From Sphingopyxis sp. (GTDB lineage Bacteria; Pseudomonadota; Alphaproteobacteria; Sphingomonadales; Sphingomonadaceae): DNA of 64,000 nucleotides. Within the stretch, counting starts at the first letter, position 1, and every line of letters starts with the position of its first letter. This document shows, in pieces, positions 54,554 through 63,054 of the stretch. Both the position numbers and the translations under genes were made by a program. Below the pieces are notes generated by a model. That model saw only the letters and a list, made by a program, of their open reading frames with translations. It was not told the origin of the DNA and did not search any database. Location of the stretch: assembly GCA_017745175.1 (NCBI GenBank), contig JAGHZY010000021.1:44228-108227 (forward strand). Direction: 5' to 3'.

Positions 54554-55300
54554 ATGCTGGCGGGCAAGATCGCGCTGGTCACCGGCGGCGGTCAGGGCGT
54601 CGGGCGCGGAATCGCCCGCGCCCTCGCCCGCCGCGGCGCCCGCGTCGCGCTCGTCGGCCGCACGCCCGCCAAGCTCGAGGCCGTGGCGGCGGAAATCGGC
54701 GAGAACGCCGCCTGCTTCGCCGCCGACATCAAGGATGCGGCGGCGGTTACCGCGGCGGTGCGCGCCGTGACCGAACATTTCGGCGGGATCGACATTCTCG
54801 TCAACAATGCACAGGAAGTCCCGCTCGGGCCGCTGCTCGCGGTCGAGGACAGCGCGTTCGAAGCGGGCTTCGCTTCGGGCCCGCTCGCGTCGTTCCGCCT
54901 GATGAAGGCTTGCCATCCCTGGCTCCGGCAGCGCGGTGGCGGCACGATCATCAACCTCGCCAGTTCGGCCGCGGTGCGCTGGGACATGTCGAATTATGGC
55001 GCTTATGCCGCGGTGAAGCAGGCGACACGCGCGCTGACCCGCGCCGCTGCCGCCGAATGGGGCCCGGACAATATCCGCGTGCTGGCGATCGCGCCGCACG
55101 CCAGTTCGCCGGGACTGCAAGGCTGGATAGATACCAACCCCGAAGAGGCCGAAGCCTTTTTCCGCACGATCCCGCTCCGCCGTGTCGGCGACTGCGAAAC
55201 CGACATCGGCGATGCCGTCGCGGCGCTGTGCGGGCCCGATTTTGCCTATCTGACCGGCGCCACCATCCCGCTCGACGGCGGGCAGGCCCATTTCGGCTGA
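54554..55300 (+). CDS. SDR family oxidoreductase
   Basis: A 248-residue SDR with TGGGQGVGRGIARALARRG, LVGRTPAK, NNAQEVP, NLASSAAVR and YGAYAAVK (Tyr-X3-Lys in YAAVK). RT after strand 2 suggests NADP(H). It starts two bases after the preceding SDR stop. A ketone reductase or alcohol dehydrogenase of the block; substrate unknown. Confidence 0.83.
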   Translation: MLAGKIALVTGGGQGVGRGIARALARRGARVALVGRTPAKLEAVAAEIGENAACFAADIKDAAAVTAAVRAVTEHFGGIDILVNNAQEVPLGPLLAVEDSAFEAGFASGPLASFRLMKACHPWLRQRGGGTIINLASSAAVRWDMSNYGAYAAVKQATRALTRAAAAEWGPDNIRVLAIAPHASSPGLQGWIDTNPEEAEAFFRTIPLRRVGDCETDIGDAVAALCGPDFAYLTGATIPLDGGQAHFG

Positions 55301-55310
55301 GGGGCGGACG

Positions 55311-55751
55311 ATGCGGGCGACGGACGACATCATCGCGATCCAGCAATTGCTCGCCGCCTATGTCTTCGCGATCGACGCAAAGGATTATGACGCACTCGAC
55401 GCGGTCTTCGCCTCCGGCGCGACGGTCGACTATCGGGCGGCTGGGGGCGCCGCCGGCACATGGCCGACGATGAAGGCGTGGCTGAAAGGCGCGCTCGCAC
55501 CCTTTCCGCTGACCCAGCATCTGATCGGGCTGCCGCTGATCCGCCTTGATGGCGACCGCGCGAGCGCGCGCACGATGCTGTTCAACCCGATGCGGCTGGC
55601 GCGGCCGCAGGGCGAAGACCTCTTCTTCGTGGGCTGCACCTATGTCGACGATCTCGTCCGCACGGCGGATGGTTGGCGGATCGCGAAGCGGGTCGAAACG
55701 GATTTCTGGGCCAAGGACGCCCCCGCCGACCTGATCGCCGAGCCTGCGTGA
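55311..55751 (+). CDS. SnoaL/NTF2-fold protein
   Basis: A 146-residue NTF2-like protein: DDIIAIQQLLAAYVFAIDAK, DYDALDAVFASGATVDYRAA, then HLIGLPLIRLDGDRA and GWRIAKRVETDFWA. The fold includes ketosteroid isomerase and small dehydratases. Its stop overlaps the OYE gene start (TGATG), so an isomerase or cyclase role next to the reductase is plausible but inferred. Confidence 0.76.
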   Translation: MRATDDIIAIQQLLAAYVFAIDAKDYDALDAVFASGATVDYRAAGGAAGTWPTMKAWLKGALAPFPLTQHLIGLPLIRLDGDRASARTMLFNPMRLARPQGEDLFFVGCTYVDDLVRTADGWRIAKRVETDFWAKDAPADLIAEPA

Positions 55752-57004
55752 TGACCGGTGATGTGTTCACCCCCGTAAAGATCGGCCCGCTCACGCTGAA
55801 GAACCGCTTCATCCGTTCGGGGGCGAACGAGATGATGAGCAAGGACATGCGCCCGACGCGCGCGCTGCTCGATTTCCATACAGCTTATGCACGCGGCGGG
55901 GTCGGCATGACTACGCTCGCCTATATCGCAGTGTCGAAAGACGGGCGCACCCTGCCCGGCCAAGGGGTGATGAGCGCCGACAGCCTGCCGCATTATCGCG
56001 CGGTCACCGACGCGATCCATGCTGCGGGTGCGAAGGCGTCGGCGCAGATTACCCATGGCGGCAGCTTCTGCCAGATCGGCGACCTGTCGACCCCGCGTGC
56101 GATGTCGGCGAGCGGCGGGATCGACAAGATGGGCGTACTGATGGGCCGCTTTTTCCAGCGCGCGATGACCCGCGCCGACATGGACCGCGTGACGCGCGAG
56201 TTCGCCGAGGCCGCTCGGCTCTGCGAGGAAGCGGGCTTCGACGCGATCGAGGTCCATATGGGCCATGGCTATCTGTTGAACCAGTTCCTCTCGCCGCTGT
56301 CCAACAAGCGCCGCGACAACTATGGCGGTTCGCCCGAAAATCGCGCGCGCTTCCCGGCCGAGGTGCTCGCAGCGGTGAAGCAGGCAACGGGCGGGCGCCT
56401 CGCGATCCTTGCCAAGATCAACCTGTTCGACGGCATCCCGGGCGGCGCGAAGGTCGACGATGCGATTGTCGCGGCCAGGGCGTTCGAGGGAGCGGGCACC
56501 GACATGCTCGTCCTGTCGGCGGGGCGCAACATCGAGAGCGTCTGGGCCATCTTCGGCAGCCCCCTCCCCTATGACGACCTTGCCGCGATGCAGGGCGGGC
56601 TGTTCGCCAAGCTGCAGTTCGCGATCCTCAAGCGCAGCGTACCGAAACTCCCCCCGTTCCACGAAAATTACCTGATGGAACAGGCGCTGGTATTGAAGGC
56701 CGGGCTGGGGGCCAGCCCGATGAAGCTCGCCTATCTGGGCGGGGTCCAGTCGCTCGCGGGGGCGGATGCGGCGCTGGAGGCAGGCTTCGACGCGATCGCC
56801 CTCGCCCGCGCGTTGATCCACGATCCCGGGATAGTCGATGCGTGGCGGACGGGCGTCAGCGACACCTCGGGCTGCACCGCGTGCAACCGCTGCGTCGCGG
56901 TCATGTACGGCGCCTCGGGGACGCATTGCCCGGTCGTCGGCAACGCGCTCGACCCGGCGCTCAAGGACATATTCGCAGGAGAAGGGATCGCCGATGCTGC
57001 TTGA
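55751..57004 (+). CDS. Old-Yellow-Enzyme-family protein with Fe-S-like Cys motif
   Basis: A 417-residue FMN TIM-barrel protein. It has ITHGGSFCQ, GYLLNQFLSPLSNKRRDNYG and LARALIHDPG. After the barrel, CTACNRC followed 11 residues later by Cys (C-X2-C-X2-C-X11-C) resembles the 4Fe-4S site of 2,4-dienoyl-CoA reductases and BaiCD/BaiH bile-acid enzymes, but the FAD/NAD domain of those 650-residue proteins is absent. It may act on a 3-oxo-4-ene or dienone with a separate electron donor. Coupled to the genes on both sides (TGATG overlap upstream, 11-base overlap downstream). Confidence 0.82.
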   Translation: MTGDVFTPVKIGPLTLKNRFIRSGANEMMSKDMRPTRALLDFHTAYARGGVGMTTLAYIAVSKDGRTLPGQGVMSADSLPHYRAVTDAIHAAGAKASAQITHGGSFCQIGDLSTPRAMSASGGIDKMGVLMGRFFQRAMTRADMDRVTREFAEAARLCEEAGFDAIEVHMGHGYLLNQFLSPLSNKRRDNYGGSPENRARFPAEVLAAVKQATGGRLAILAKINLFDGIPGGAKVDDAIVAARAFEGAGTDMLVLSAGRNIESVWAIFGSPLPYDDLAAMQGGLFAKLQFAILKRSVPKLPPFHENYLMEQALVLKAGLGASPMKLAYLGGVQSLAGADAALEAGFDAIALARALIHDPGIVDAWRTGVSDTSGCTACNRCVAVMYGASGTHCPVVGNALDPALKDIFAGEGIADAA

Positions 57005-57773
57005 AAACAAGGTTGTCGTCGTCAGCGGCGCGGGGCCCGGCATGGGTCAGGCGCTTGCATGCATCGCGGCGCGTGAGGGCGCGAAGGTCGTGCTCGGTGC
57101 GCGCAGCTCCGCTTTCATCGAAAGCGTGGCGAGCGATATCCGCGCCGGGGGCGGCGAGGCGATCGCGGTGCCGGTCGATGTCGGCGACGCCGATCAGTGC
57201 CGTGCGCTTGCAACGCAAGCGACCGAAACGTTCGGCACGATCGATGGCCTCGTCAACAGCGCCTATATCCATGGCGCGTGGACCACCGTCGATCAGGCCG
57301 ATCCCGACGACTGGGCGAAGGTGTTCGACGTCAACTGCCTCGGTGCGCTGCGCATGACGCAGGCGGTGTTGCCCGCGATGCAGGCGGCGGGCGGCGGCGC
57401 GGTGGTCAACGTCGCGACGATGTCGCAGGTCGCGCCCTTCGCTGGCGAAGGCGGCTATGCGAGCGCCAAGGGCGCGCTCGCGACGATGACGCGGCACATG
57501 GCGCAGGACTTCGGGCGCTGGAACATCCGCGTCAACGCGGCGCGGATGGGGTGGATCGGCGGCAAGCCGGTGTACGACTATATCGACCGCGAGGTTGCGG
57601 GCGGCGCGGACCGCGACGCGCTGGTCGCTGCGATCACTGGGCGCATCCCGCTCGGCGTCATCCCGCCCGAGGAGGATTGCGCGAAAAGCGTCCTCTTCTT
57701 CCTCTCCGACTATGCGAAAATGGTTACCGGCGCGACGCTCGACGTCAACGGCGGCCAGTATATGGCGCCGTGA
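56994..57773 (+). CDS. SDR family oxidoreductase
   Basis: A 259-residue SDR with SGAGPGMGQALACIAAREG, GARSS after strand 2, VNSAY in place of NNAG, NVATMSQ and YASAKGAL (Tyr-X3-Lys). The altered NNAG position is less common but the catalytic residues are present. It overlaps the OYE gene end by 11 bases and is followed two bases later by the DUF1214 gene. Confidence 0.83.
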   Translation: MLLENKVVVVSGAGPGMGQALACIAAREGAKVVLGARSSAFIESVASDIRAGGGEAIAVPVDVGDADQCRALATQATETFGTIDGLVNSAYIHGAWTTVDQADPDDWAKVFDVNCLGALRMTQAVLPAMQAAGGGAVVNVATMSQVAPFAGEGGYASAKGALATMTRHMAQDFGRWNIRVNAARMGWIGGKPVYDYIDREVAGGADRDALVAAITGRIPLGVIPPEEDCAKSVLFFLSDYAKMVTGATLDVNGGQYMAP

Positions 57774-57775
57774 CG

Positions 57776-58858
57776 ATGGCCGGTGATCGTCTGCCCGCGC
57801 CCGACGTCTGGAGCGATTTCTGCCGGCGGCTCGAAGCCGCGGGCGAGATCGTGACGGGCTTCGACGCCGCCGCCAACCCGCTCGACCGCGCCGAGGGCTA
57901 TCGTTACCTCACCCGGCTCTTGCGCATCGCGCTCGACATGCAGCTCGAACATGCCGACCCCGATTTCCCGAGCTTCTATGCCGCGTCGCACGAAACGGCG
58001 AAGATCGGCGCCGACAATCCCGACAATATCTATATGAACGCGACCATATCGGGGACGCGGGCCTATCGCATCCGCGGCCGGCGCGGCACCGTGCCGATCC
58101 TGAGCTTCGGGACCAAGGCGAACCGCTATGCGGTCGACGGGACGATGGCGTCGACCGGCGAGCTCGACGCCGCCGACATGGCGTTCGCCCCCGACGGGGC
58201 GTTCGAAATCCTCGTCAGCCGCGAGCAGGCACCCGGCAACTGGCTGCCCCTCGCCGAAGACAGCTCGATGCTGCTCGTCCGCCAGACCTTCCTCGACCGT
58301 GCGGCCGAAATCCCGGCAGCGGTGACGATCGAGGCGGTGGATGGCCCCGTCCATCCCGCGCCGCTCTCGGCGGACAGGCTCGAGGCCGCGCTCGAGCGCG
58401 TCACCGGCTTCGTTGCCGGCACCGCGCGCACCTTTGTCCAGTGGGCCGGGGATTTCCGCAGCCAACAGATGAACCGGCTCGCGACGGTCGACCAGACGCG
58501 CTTCTTCCGCGCCGGCGGCGACCCGACGATCTTCTATCTCCACGGCTGGTGGCAGCTCGAACCCGGCGAGGCGCTACGGATCGACACGCGCATTCCCATA
58601 TGCAGTTTCTGGAACTTCCAGCTCGACAATGTCTGGATGGAGTCGCTCGATTACCGCCACCACTGCATCCATGTGAACGGGCACAGCGCAAAACTGAACG
58701 ACGATGGCACGCTGACGCTGATCATATGCCCCCGCGACCCGGGCTTCGGCAACTGGATCGACACCGCGGGGCACCATCAGGGCACGATGCTGCTGCGCTG
58801 GACCGGCGCCACCGACCACCCCGTTCCCGAAACGAAAGTGATCCGTATCGATGACTGA
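57776..58858 (+). CDS. DUF1214-domain protein
   Basis: A 360-residue protein whose C-terminal half matches DUF1214: FWNFQLDNVWMESLDYRHHC, followed by DDGTLTLIICPRDPGFGNWI and DTAGHHQGTMLLRW. The N-terminal half includes NPLDRAEGYRYLTRLLRIAL. No signal peptide is seen. DUF1214 proteins have no agreed function but recur in sphingomonad and actinobacterial clusters for steroids and terpenoids. Coupled to the SDR before it and the SnoaL gene after it (eight-base overlap). Confidence 0.8.
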   Translation: MAGDRLPAPDVWSDFCRRLEAAGEIVTGFDAAANPLDRAEGYRYLTRLLRIALDMQLEHADPDFPSFYAASHETAKIGADNPDNIYMNATISGTRAYRIRGRRGTVPILSFGTKANRYAVDGTMASTGELDAADMAFAPDGAFEILVSREQAPGNWLPLAEDSSMLLVRQTFLDRAAEIPAAVTIEAVDGPVHPAPLSADRLEAALERVTGFVAGTARTFVQWAGDFRSQQMNRLATVDQTRFFRAGGDPTIFYLHGWWQLEPGEALRIDTRIPICSFWNFQLDNVWMESLDYRHHCIHVNGHSAKLNDDGTLTLIICPRDPGFGNWIDTAGHHQGTMLLRWTGATDHPVPETKVIRIDD

Positions 58859-59318
58859 GCTTGAAACCCGTATCGCCCGGCTCGAAGCCGAAAGCGACAT
58901 CCGCCGTCTGAAAGCACGCTATCTCAATGCCTGCGACGCCAAGGATGTCGACGCGATCCGCGCCTGCTTCACCGACGATGCGGTGATCGACTTCCCGCCG
59001 GTGGGCGAATTCGACCTCGACGGGCTGATCGGCATCTTCACGCAAATGGCCGCGACGACGCCGATCACCGACGTCCACCAGGGCCATAATGCCGAGATCG
59101 ACGTGGATGGCGATGTCGCGAGCGCGCGCTGGAATCTCGGCTACGCGACCTACGATCCGCGCGCCGGCAGCTTCCGCCTGCTCGCCAATTTCTACCACGA
59201 CCGCTACCGCCGCACCGCCGACGGCTGGCGCATCTGCTACACGCGCTCGGAACCGCGCGCGATCGTCGACGGGGTGCTCGCGAGGGACGGGATCAGTGCA
59301 AACTGGGTCGCCGGGTAA
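58851..59318 (+). CDS. SnoaL/NTF2-fold protein
   Basis: A 155-residue protein: ESDIRRLKARYLNACDAKDV, DAIRACFTDDAVIDFPPVG, TDVHQGHNAEIDVDGDVA and YHDRYRRTADGWRICYTR are classic SnoaL-like landmarks. It is similar in layout to the protein at 47888. It is the last gene of the block that starts at the Rieske oxygenase. Ketosteroid-isomerase-like or dehydratase-like chemistry is possible. Confidence 0.77.
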   Translation: MTELETRIARLEAESDIRRLKARYLNACDAKDVDAIRACFTDDAVIDFPPVGEFDLDGLIGIFTQMAATTPITDVHQGHNAEIDVDGDVASARWNLGYATYDPRAGSFRLLANFYHDRYRRTADGWRICYTRSEPRAIVDGVLARDGISANWVAG

Positions 59319-59385
59319 AGCAGCCGGTTGCGGCCATCCGGGCCAACTTGTCAATTTGCCGAATGCTGCGATATCCGAAGCGGCG

Positions 59386-59961
59386 ATGACTGAAATTTAT
59401 CTGATCCGCCATGGAGAGACCGAGTGGAACGCTGCGGGCCGTTTTCAGGGAAAACTCGACTCTCCGTTGACCGGCACCGGGGCCAGGCAGGCGAAGCTTT
59501 GCGGCGAAAGACTGTCTGCGCTCGGGATCAGGTTCGACACATTGATTGCAAGCCCGTTGGGGAGAACGCGGCAGACCGCTTCGATTATAGCGAGCTGTAG
59601 CCGGTTTCCCGATACGCAATATGACGATCGGCTGGCGGAAGTTTCCGTTGGCCCATGGGACGGATTGACCCACATTGATATCGACGCCCAATGGCCGGGC
59701 CGACTCGATGGCTCAACACCGTTCGACTGGTTCTTCAGATCACCCGACGGAGAGAGCCATGAAGCGGCTTTCGCGCGCGTGAAGGAATGGTTGAGCGATA
59801 CTCGGGGTTGCGTAGTTGCGGTTTCACACGGCCTGATCGGCCGCATCCTCAGAGGGGCCTATCTCGGATTGCCAAAGAGTGAGGCTCTCTGCCTGCCGGT
59901 TCCCCAAGATGTGGTTTGGCGGCTCGCAAAGGGCCAGATAGAAGCCATATCTGTTAGGTGA
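59386..59961 (+). CDS. Histidine phosphatase (phosphoglycerate-mutase superfamily)
   Basis: A 191-residue phosphatase with the RHGETEWN motif (His9 phosphohistidine), ASPLGRTRQTA and VSHGLIGRIL (second His). It is probably a broad phosphatase rather than a glycolytic mutase. The GC content is lower than in neighbouring genes. It lies 67 bases after the SnoaL gene and appears unrelated to the catabolic block. Confidence 0.87.
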   Translation: MTEIYLIRHGETEWNAAGRFQGKLDSPLTGTGARQAKLCGERLSALGIRFDTLIASPLGRTRQTASIIASCSRFPDTQYDDRLAEVSVGPWDGLTHIDIDAQWPGRLDGSTPFDWFFRSPDGESHEAAFARVKEWLSDTRGCVVAVSHGLIGRILRGAYLGLPKSEALCLPVPQDVVWRLAKGQIEAISVR

Positions 59962-60071
59962 AGAATCCCGGCGCGCCCGTTCACCCTATTGTCTGCGCCA
60001 GGCCGGACAGTCCGGAAGCCACCTCGTAACCGCCAGTCCATGGCGTTTTTTGCAGTCGATAAAGACCGCCT

Positions 60072-60539
60072 TCAATCCACCAGCGCACACCAGCGATAAT
60101 CATGCTTGATGAAATTCTGCCCGAGGCTGTAGCGCACGCGCCGCACGCCGGGGATCTTGTCGATCGTCTGGTGCAGGAAATCGGTGAGCTCGTTGCCATT
60201 TTCGACCAAAGTCATCGCGAGCACGTCGGCGCGCCCGAGCGTCGTCGCGACGAAGCCGATCTCGGGCAGCCCCGCCAGCCGCTCGGCGACATTCTCGATA
60301 TCGGCCGCGGTATCAGCCTCGACCCACAGATAGGCGAGGATGGGGTTGCCCAGCCGGTTCGCGTTGGTGACCGCGGCGACGCGGATCACGCGATTGTCGA
60401 GGAGGCGCTTCAGCCGCGAGCGGATCGTGCCCTCGGTCAGGTCGAATTCGCGGCCGATCTCGCGGTTCGACACGCGCGCGTCGTGGCCGAGCCGCTCGAT
60501 GATCTTGTGGTCGAGCTCGTCGAGGCTGATCTTGCTCAT
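60072..60539 (-). CDS. Lrp/AsnC-family regulator (downstream of pair)
   Basis: A 155-residue Lrp/AsnC protein: LDELDHKIIERLGHDARVSN, REIGREFDLTEGTIRSRLKR (HTH) and a C-terminal RAM domain (PEIGFVATTLGRADVLAMTL). It is the second of two overlapping Lrp-like genes (start 60539, ATGA overlap with the upstream stop 60536). A start at 60551 is also possible. The effector is probably a small acid or CoA-linked metabolite, unknown. Confidence 0.84.
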   Translation of the reverse strand: MSKISLDELDHKIIERLGHDARVSNREIGREFDLTEGTIRSRLKRLLDNRVIRVAAVTNANRLGNPILAYLWVEADTAADIENVAERLAGLPEIGFVATTLGRADVLAMTLVENGNELTDFLHQTIDKIPGVRRVRYSLGQNFIKHDYRWCALVD

Positions 60540-61126
60540 AGGGGAGCCCATTCCGGATTATATTTGAAGACCTTGAGCGCAAGGCTGGGAAAAATCCGTT
60601 CGACCCCGCCGATTTTCGCAATGACGTTGGTGAGCAAATCCTGCATTTCCTCGAGCGTCCCGGCGACGACCTGAATCTCCAGATCATGCGTGCCGATCGC
60701 GACATTGACGGTGATCACGCGTTCGAGCGCGGCGATGTCGGCGCCGACCGCGCTCGCGGGTCGCCCCTTCACCTGGATACCGACCGGCGCCAGATAGCCG
60801 AAACCCATCGCCGACAGGTCGCGCATCGCGACGACGCGGACCATGTTCGCATCCTCGAGCCGGCGCAGCCGACCGCGCACCGTCGCCTCGTTCAGCCCCA
60901 TGTCGCGCGCGATGTCGCGGTTGGCGATGCGACCGTTCTTGCGGAGTGCGGCAATAATCTGTTCGTCGACTTCGTCGAGCGCAAAAACGCTGTCGGCCTG
61001 CCCGCCGTTCGCGGCCTTGCCTCGCGCCTTCTTTCCGGTCCTGGTCGCGGTTCGCAACGCCCAACTCCTGTTCCGACTTCGCCAAAAGGCCCGCGCGCGG
61101 CGGGCACGACATTGCACAGACCGCAT
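60536..61126 (-). CDS. Lrp/AsnC-family regulator (upstream of pair)
   Basis: A 196-residue Lrp/AsnC protein with an extra basic N-terminal extension (about 50 residues, RTATRTGKKARGKAA) before LDEVDEQIIAALRKNGRIAN, the HTH NRDIARDMGLNEATVRGRLR and a RAM domain (VIAKIGGVERIFPSLAL). The ATG at 61126 has AGGGG upstream; a longer frame to 61207 exists. Divergent from kstD, with a dyad in between, so the pair probably controls kstD. Confidence 0.82.
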   Translation of the reverse strand: MRSVQCRARRARAFWRSRNRSWALRTATRTGKKARGKAANGGQADSVFALDEVDEQIIAALRKNGRIANRDIARDMGLNEATVRGRLRRLEDANMVRVVAMRDLSAMGFGYLAPVGIQVKGRPASAVGADIAALERVITVNVAIGTHDLEIQVVAGTLEEMQDLLTNVIAKIGGVERIFPSLALKVFKYNPEWAPL

Positions 61127-61168
61127 CGCTGCACCCCTGTCAACTGCGTCACCATATAGATTAAAAAT

Positions 61169-61182
61169 TACGCATTTGCGTA
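61169..61182. promoter_or_regulatory. Dyad between Lrp pair and kstD
   Basis: TACGCA-TT-TGCGTA is an inverted pair in the divergent promoter of the Lrp genes (start 61126) and kstD (start 61279). Candidate Lrp/AsnC site. The same half-sites, in the opposite order, form a dyad at 38763. Confidence 0.55.
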
Positions 61183-61278
61183 GCAAATTTCGCTTTATGG
61201 AACGCAATTATTGTGCAACAGCGACAAACAGGCCATAAATGGCGGGATTTTCGGCACAGGGGAAGAGGAGCGGTCCGG

Positions 61279-62964
61279 GTGGCACGTCACGAAGTCGATA
61301 TGCTGGTCATCGGCTCGGGCGCGGGCGCAATGACGGCAGCCTTCACCGCCGCCGACGCCGGCGCCGAGGTGCTGATCGTCGAAAAAAGCGCCCGCTACGG
61401 AGGAACTTCGGCAACATCGGGCGGCGGCATCTGGATTCCGGGCAGCGCCGACGCGCGGGCAAAGGGCCATGCCGACGACCCGGAGGAGGCGCTCGCCTAT
61501 ATCAAGGCGCTGATCGGCGACGATGTGCCCGCATCGAAGCTCGAAACCTATGTCGCAAGCGCCCACCGGATGCTGGGCTACCTCGCCGAACGATCCGAGG
61601 TGCAATATACGGCCTACGCCTATTCCGACTATCACATGGACGTCGCGGGCGCGCGCGACGGCTGGCGGACGCACGACCCGATCCCGCTGATGGCCGACCG
61701 GCTGGGCGATGACTTCGCGAAGATGGAACCGCCGCACACGCTGACGCTGACCTTCGGCCGCTTCACCTGGACGATGGCGGAAGCGAAGCTGCTCCTCACC
61801 ATGAGCCCGGGCGCCAAGTCGCTGCTGTTCAAGCTGATGATGAAGTACGTCTTCGACCTGCCATGGCGGTTCAGGACCAAACGGTCGCGCCGGCTGACCG
61901 GCGGCAATGCGCTGATCGGGCGGTTGAAGCTGTCGCTCGATGCGAAGGGCGTGCCGATCTGGCTGAACAGCCCGATGACAGGGCTGGTCACCGAAAAGGG
62001 CCGGATCACCGGCGCGATCGTCGAGCGCGACGGCGAGCGCATGGAAATCCACGCGCGCAAGGGCGTGGTACTCGCTACCGGCGGCTTCGATCACAGCGAG
62101 GCCCTGCGCAGGAAATATCTGCCGCAGCCGACCTCGGCCGACTGGAGCGCGGGGGTACCGAGCACCACCGGCGACGGACTCGCGGCCGGCCTGAAAGCGG
62201 GGGCAGCGACGGATCTCATGGATTCGGCGTGGTGGGGGCCGGGCTTTTTGCTCGAGGGCGAGGATCGCGCGCGCATCCTGTTCGTCGAGCGCGCCCTCCC
62301 CTCCTCGATCATCGTCAACCAGGCCGGGCGGCGCTATATGAACGAAGCCGCCTCCTATCATGTCGCGGGCGGCGAGATGCACCGCTGCAACCGCCCCGAC
62401 ACCCCGACGGTGCCGTCGTGGTTCGTTTTCGATGCGCGCTATCGCGGCAAATATATGCTGGGGCCGATGATGGCAGGCAAACCCTCGGCCGACAGCCGGC
62501 TACCTGAAAATATGCGCAAGATATTGAAGAAAGCGAACGACCTCTCGGGGCTTGCGGCGCAGATGGGGATCGACCCCGCCGCCTTCGTCGCCGAGGTCGG
62601 CCGATTCAATATTCACGCCGCGAAGGGTGAGGACCCCGATTTCGGCCGCGGCGCGTCGGCGTATGACCGTCATTATGGCGACGCGTCGATGACGCCCAAT
62701 CCGACGCTGGCACCGATCGCGCACGCGCCATTCTATGCGATCCCGATCTATCCCTGCGACCTCGGCACCAATGGCGGGCTGCAGACCGACAGTGACGGGC
62801 AGGTGCTCGATACGCAGGGCAGGCCGCTCGGCGGGCTCTATGCGGTCGGCAATGTGTCGGCAGCGGCGATGGGGCGCACCTATCCGGGCGCGGGTGCAAC
62901 GCTCGGCCCCGCAATGACCTTCGGCTGGCGCGCTGCGCGCCATGCGATGCGGGTGAATGACTAG
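61279..62964 (+). CDS. kstD: 3-Ketosteroid delta1-dehydrogenase (KstD)
   Basis: FAD enzyme of 561 residues that introduces the 1,2 double bond into 3-ketosteroids, the step before ring A/B opening. It has GSGAGAMTAAFTAADAG (about 12-28), EKSARYGGTSATSGGG, LATGGFDHS and, near the C-terminus, YPCDLGTNGGLQTD (Tyr and Gly of the active site) and GNVSAAAMGRTYPGAGATLG. A delta4-dehydrogenase of the same family is the main alternative. The GTG start at 61279 has GAGGAG eight bases upstream. Divergent from two Lrp genes. Confidence 0.85.
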   Translation: MARHEVDMLVIGSGAGAMTAAFTAADAGAEVLIVEKSARYGGTSATSGGGIWIPGSADARAKGHADDPEEALAYIKALIGDDVPASKLETYVASAHRMLGYLAERSEVQYTAYAYSDYHMDVAGARDGWRTHDPIPLMADRLGDDFAKMEPPHTLTLTFGRFTWTMAEAKLLLTMSPGAKSLLFKLMMKYVFDLPWRFRTKRSRRLTGGNALIGRLKLSLDAKGVPIWLNSPMTGLVTEKGRITGAIVERDGERMEIHARKGVVLATGGFDHSEALRRKYLPQPTSADWSAGVPSTTGDGLAAGLKAGAATDLMDSAWWGPGFLLEGEDRARILFVERALPSSIIVNQAGRRYMNEAASYHVAGGEMHRCNRPDTPTVPSWFVFDARYRGKYMLGPMMAGKPSADSRLPENMRKILKKANDLSGLAAQMGIDPAAFVAEVGRFNIHAAKGEDPDFGRGASAYDRHYGDASMTPNPTLAPIAHAPFYAIPIYPCDLGTNGGLQTDSDGQVLDTQGRPLGGLYAVGNVSAAAMGRTYPGAGATLGPAMTFGWRAARHAMRVND

Positions 62965-62976
62965 CAACACGCTATC

Positions 62977-63039
62977 CCGGCGAAGGCCGGATCTCGCCGG
63001 AGCGCTCAACTGCCAGGGTGAGGCCCCGGCCTTTGCCGG
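62977..63039. repeat. REP-like inverted repeat between kstD and SDR
   Basis: CCGGCGAAGGCCGG (62977-62990) and CCGGCCTTTGCCGG (63026-63039) are inverted copies with one mismatch. Same type as 36141-36227. It lies between convergent genes. Confidence 0.65.
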
Positions 63040-63054
63040 AAAGACATCGGTTGT

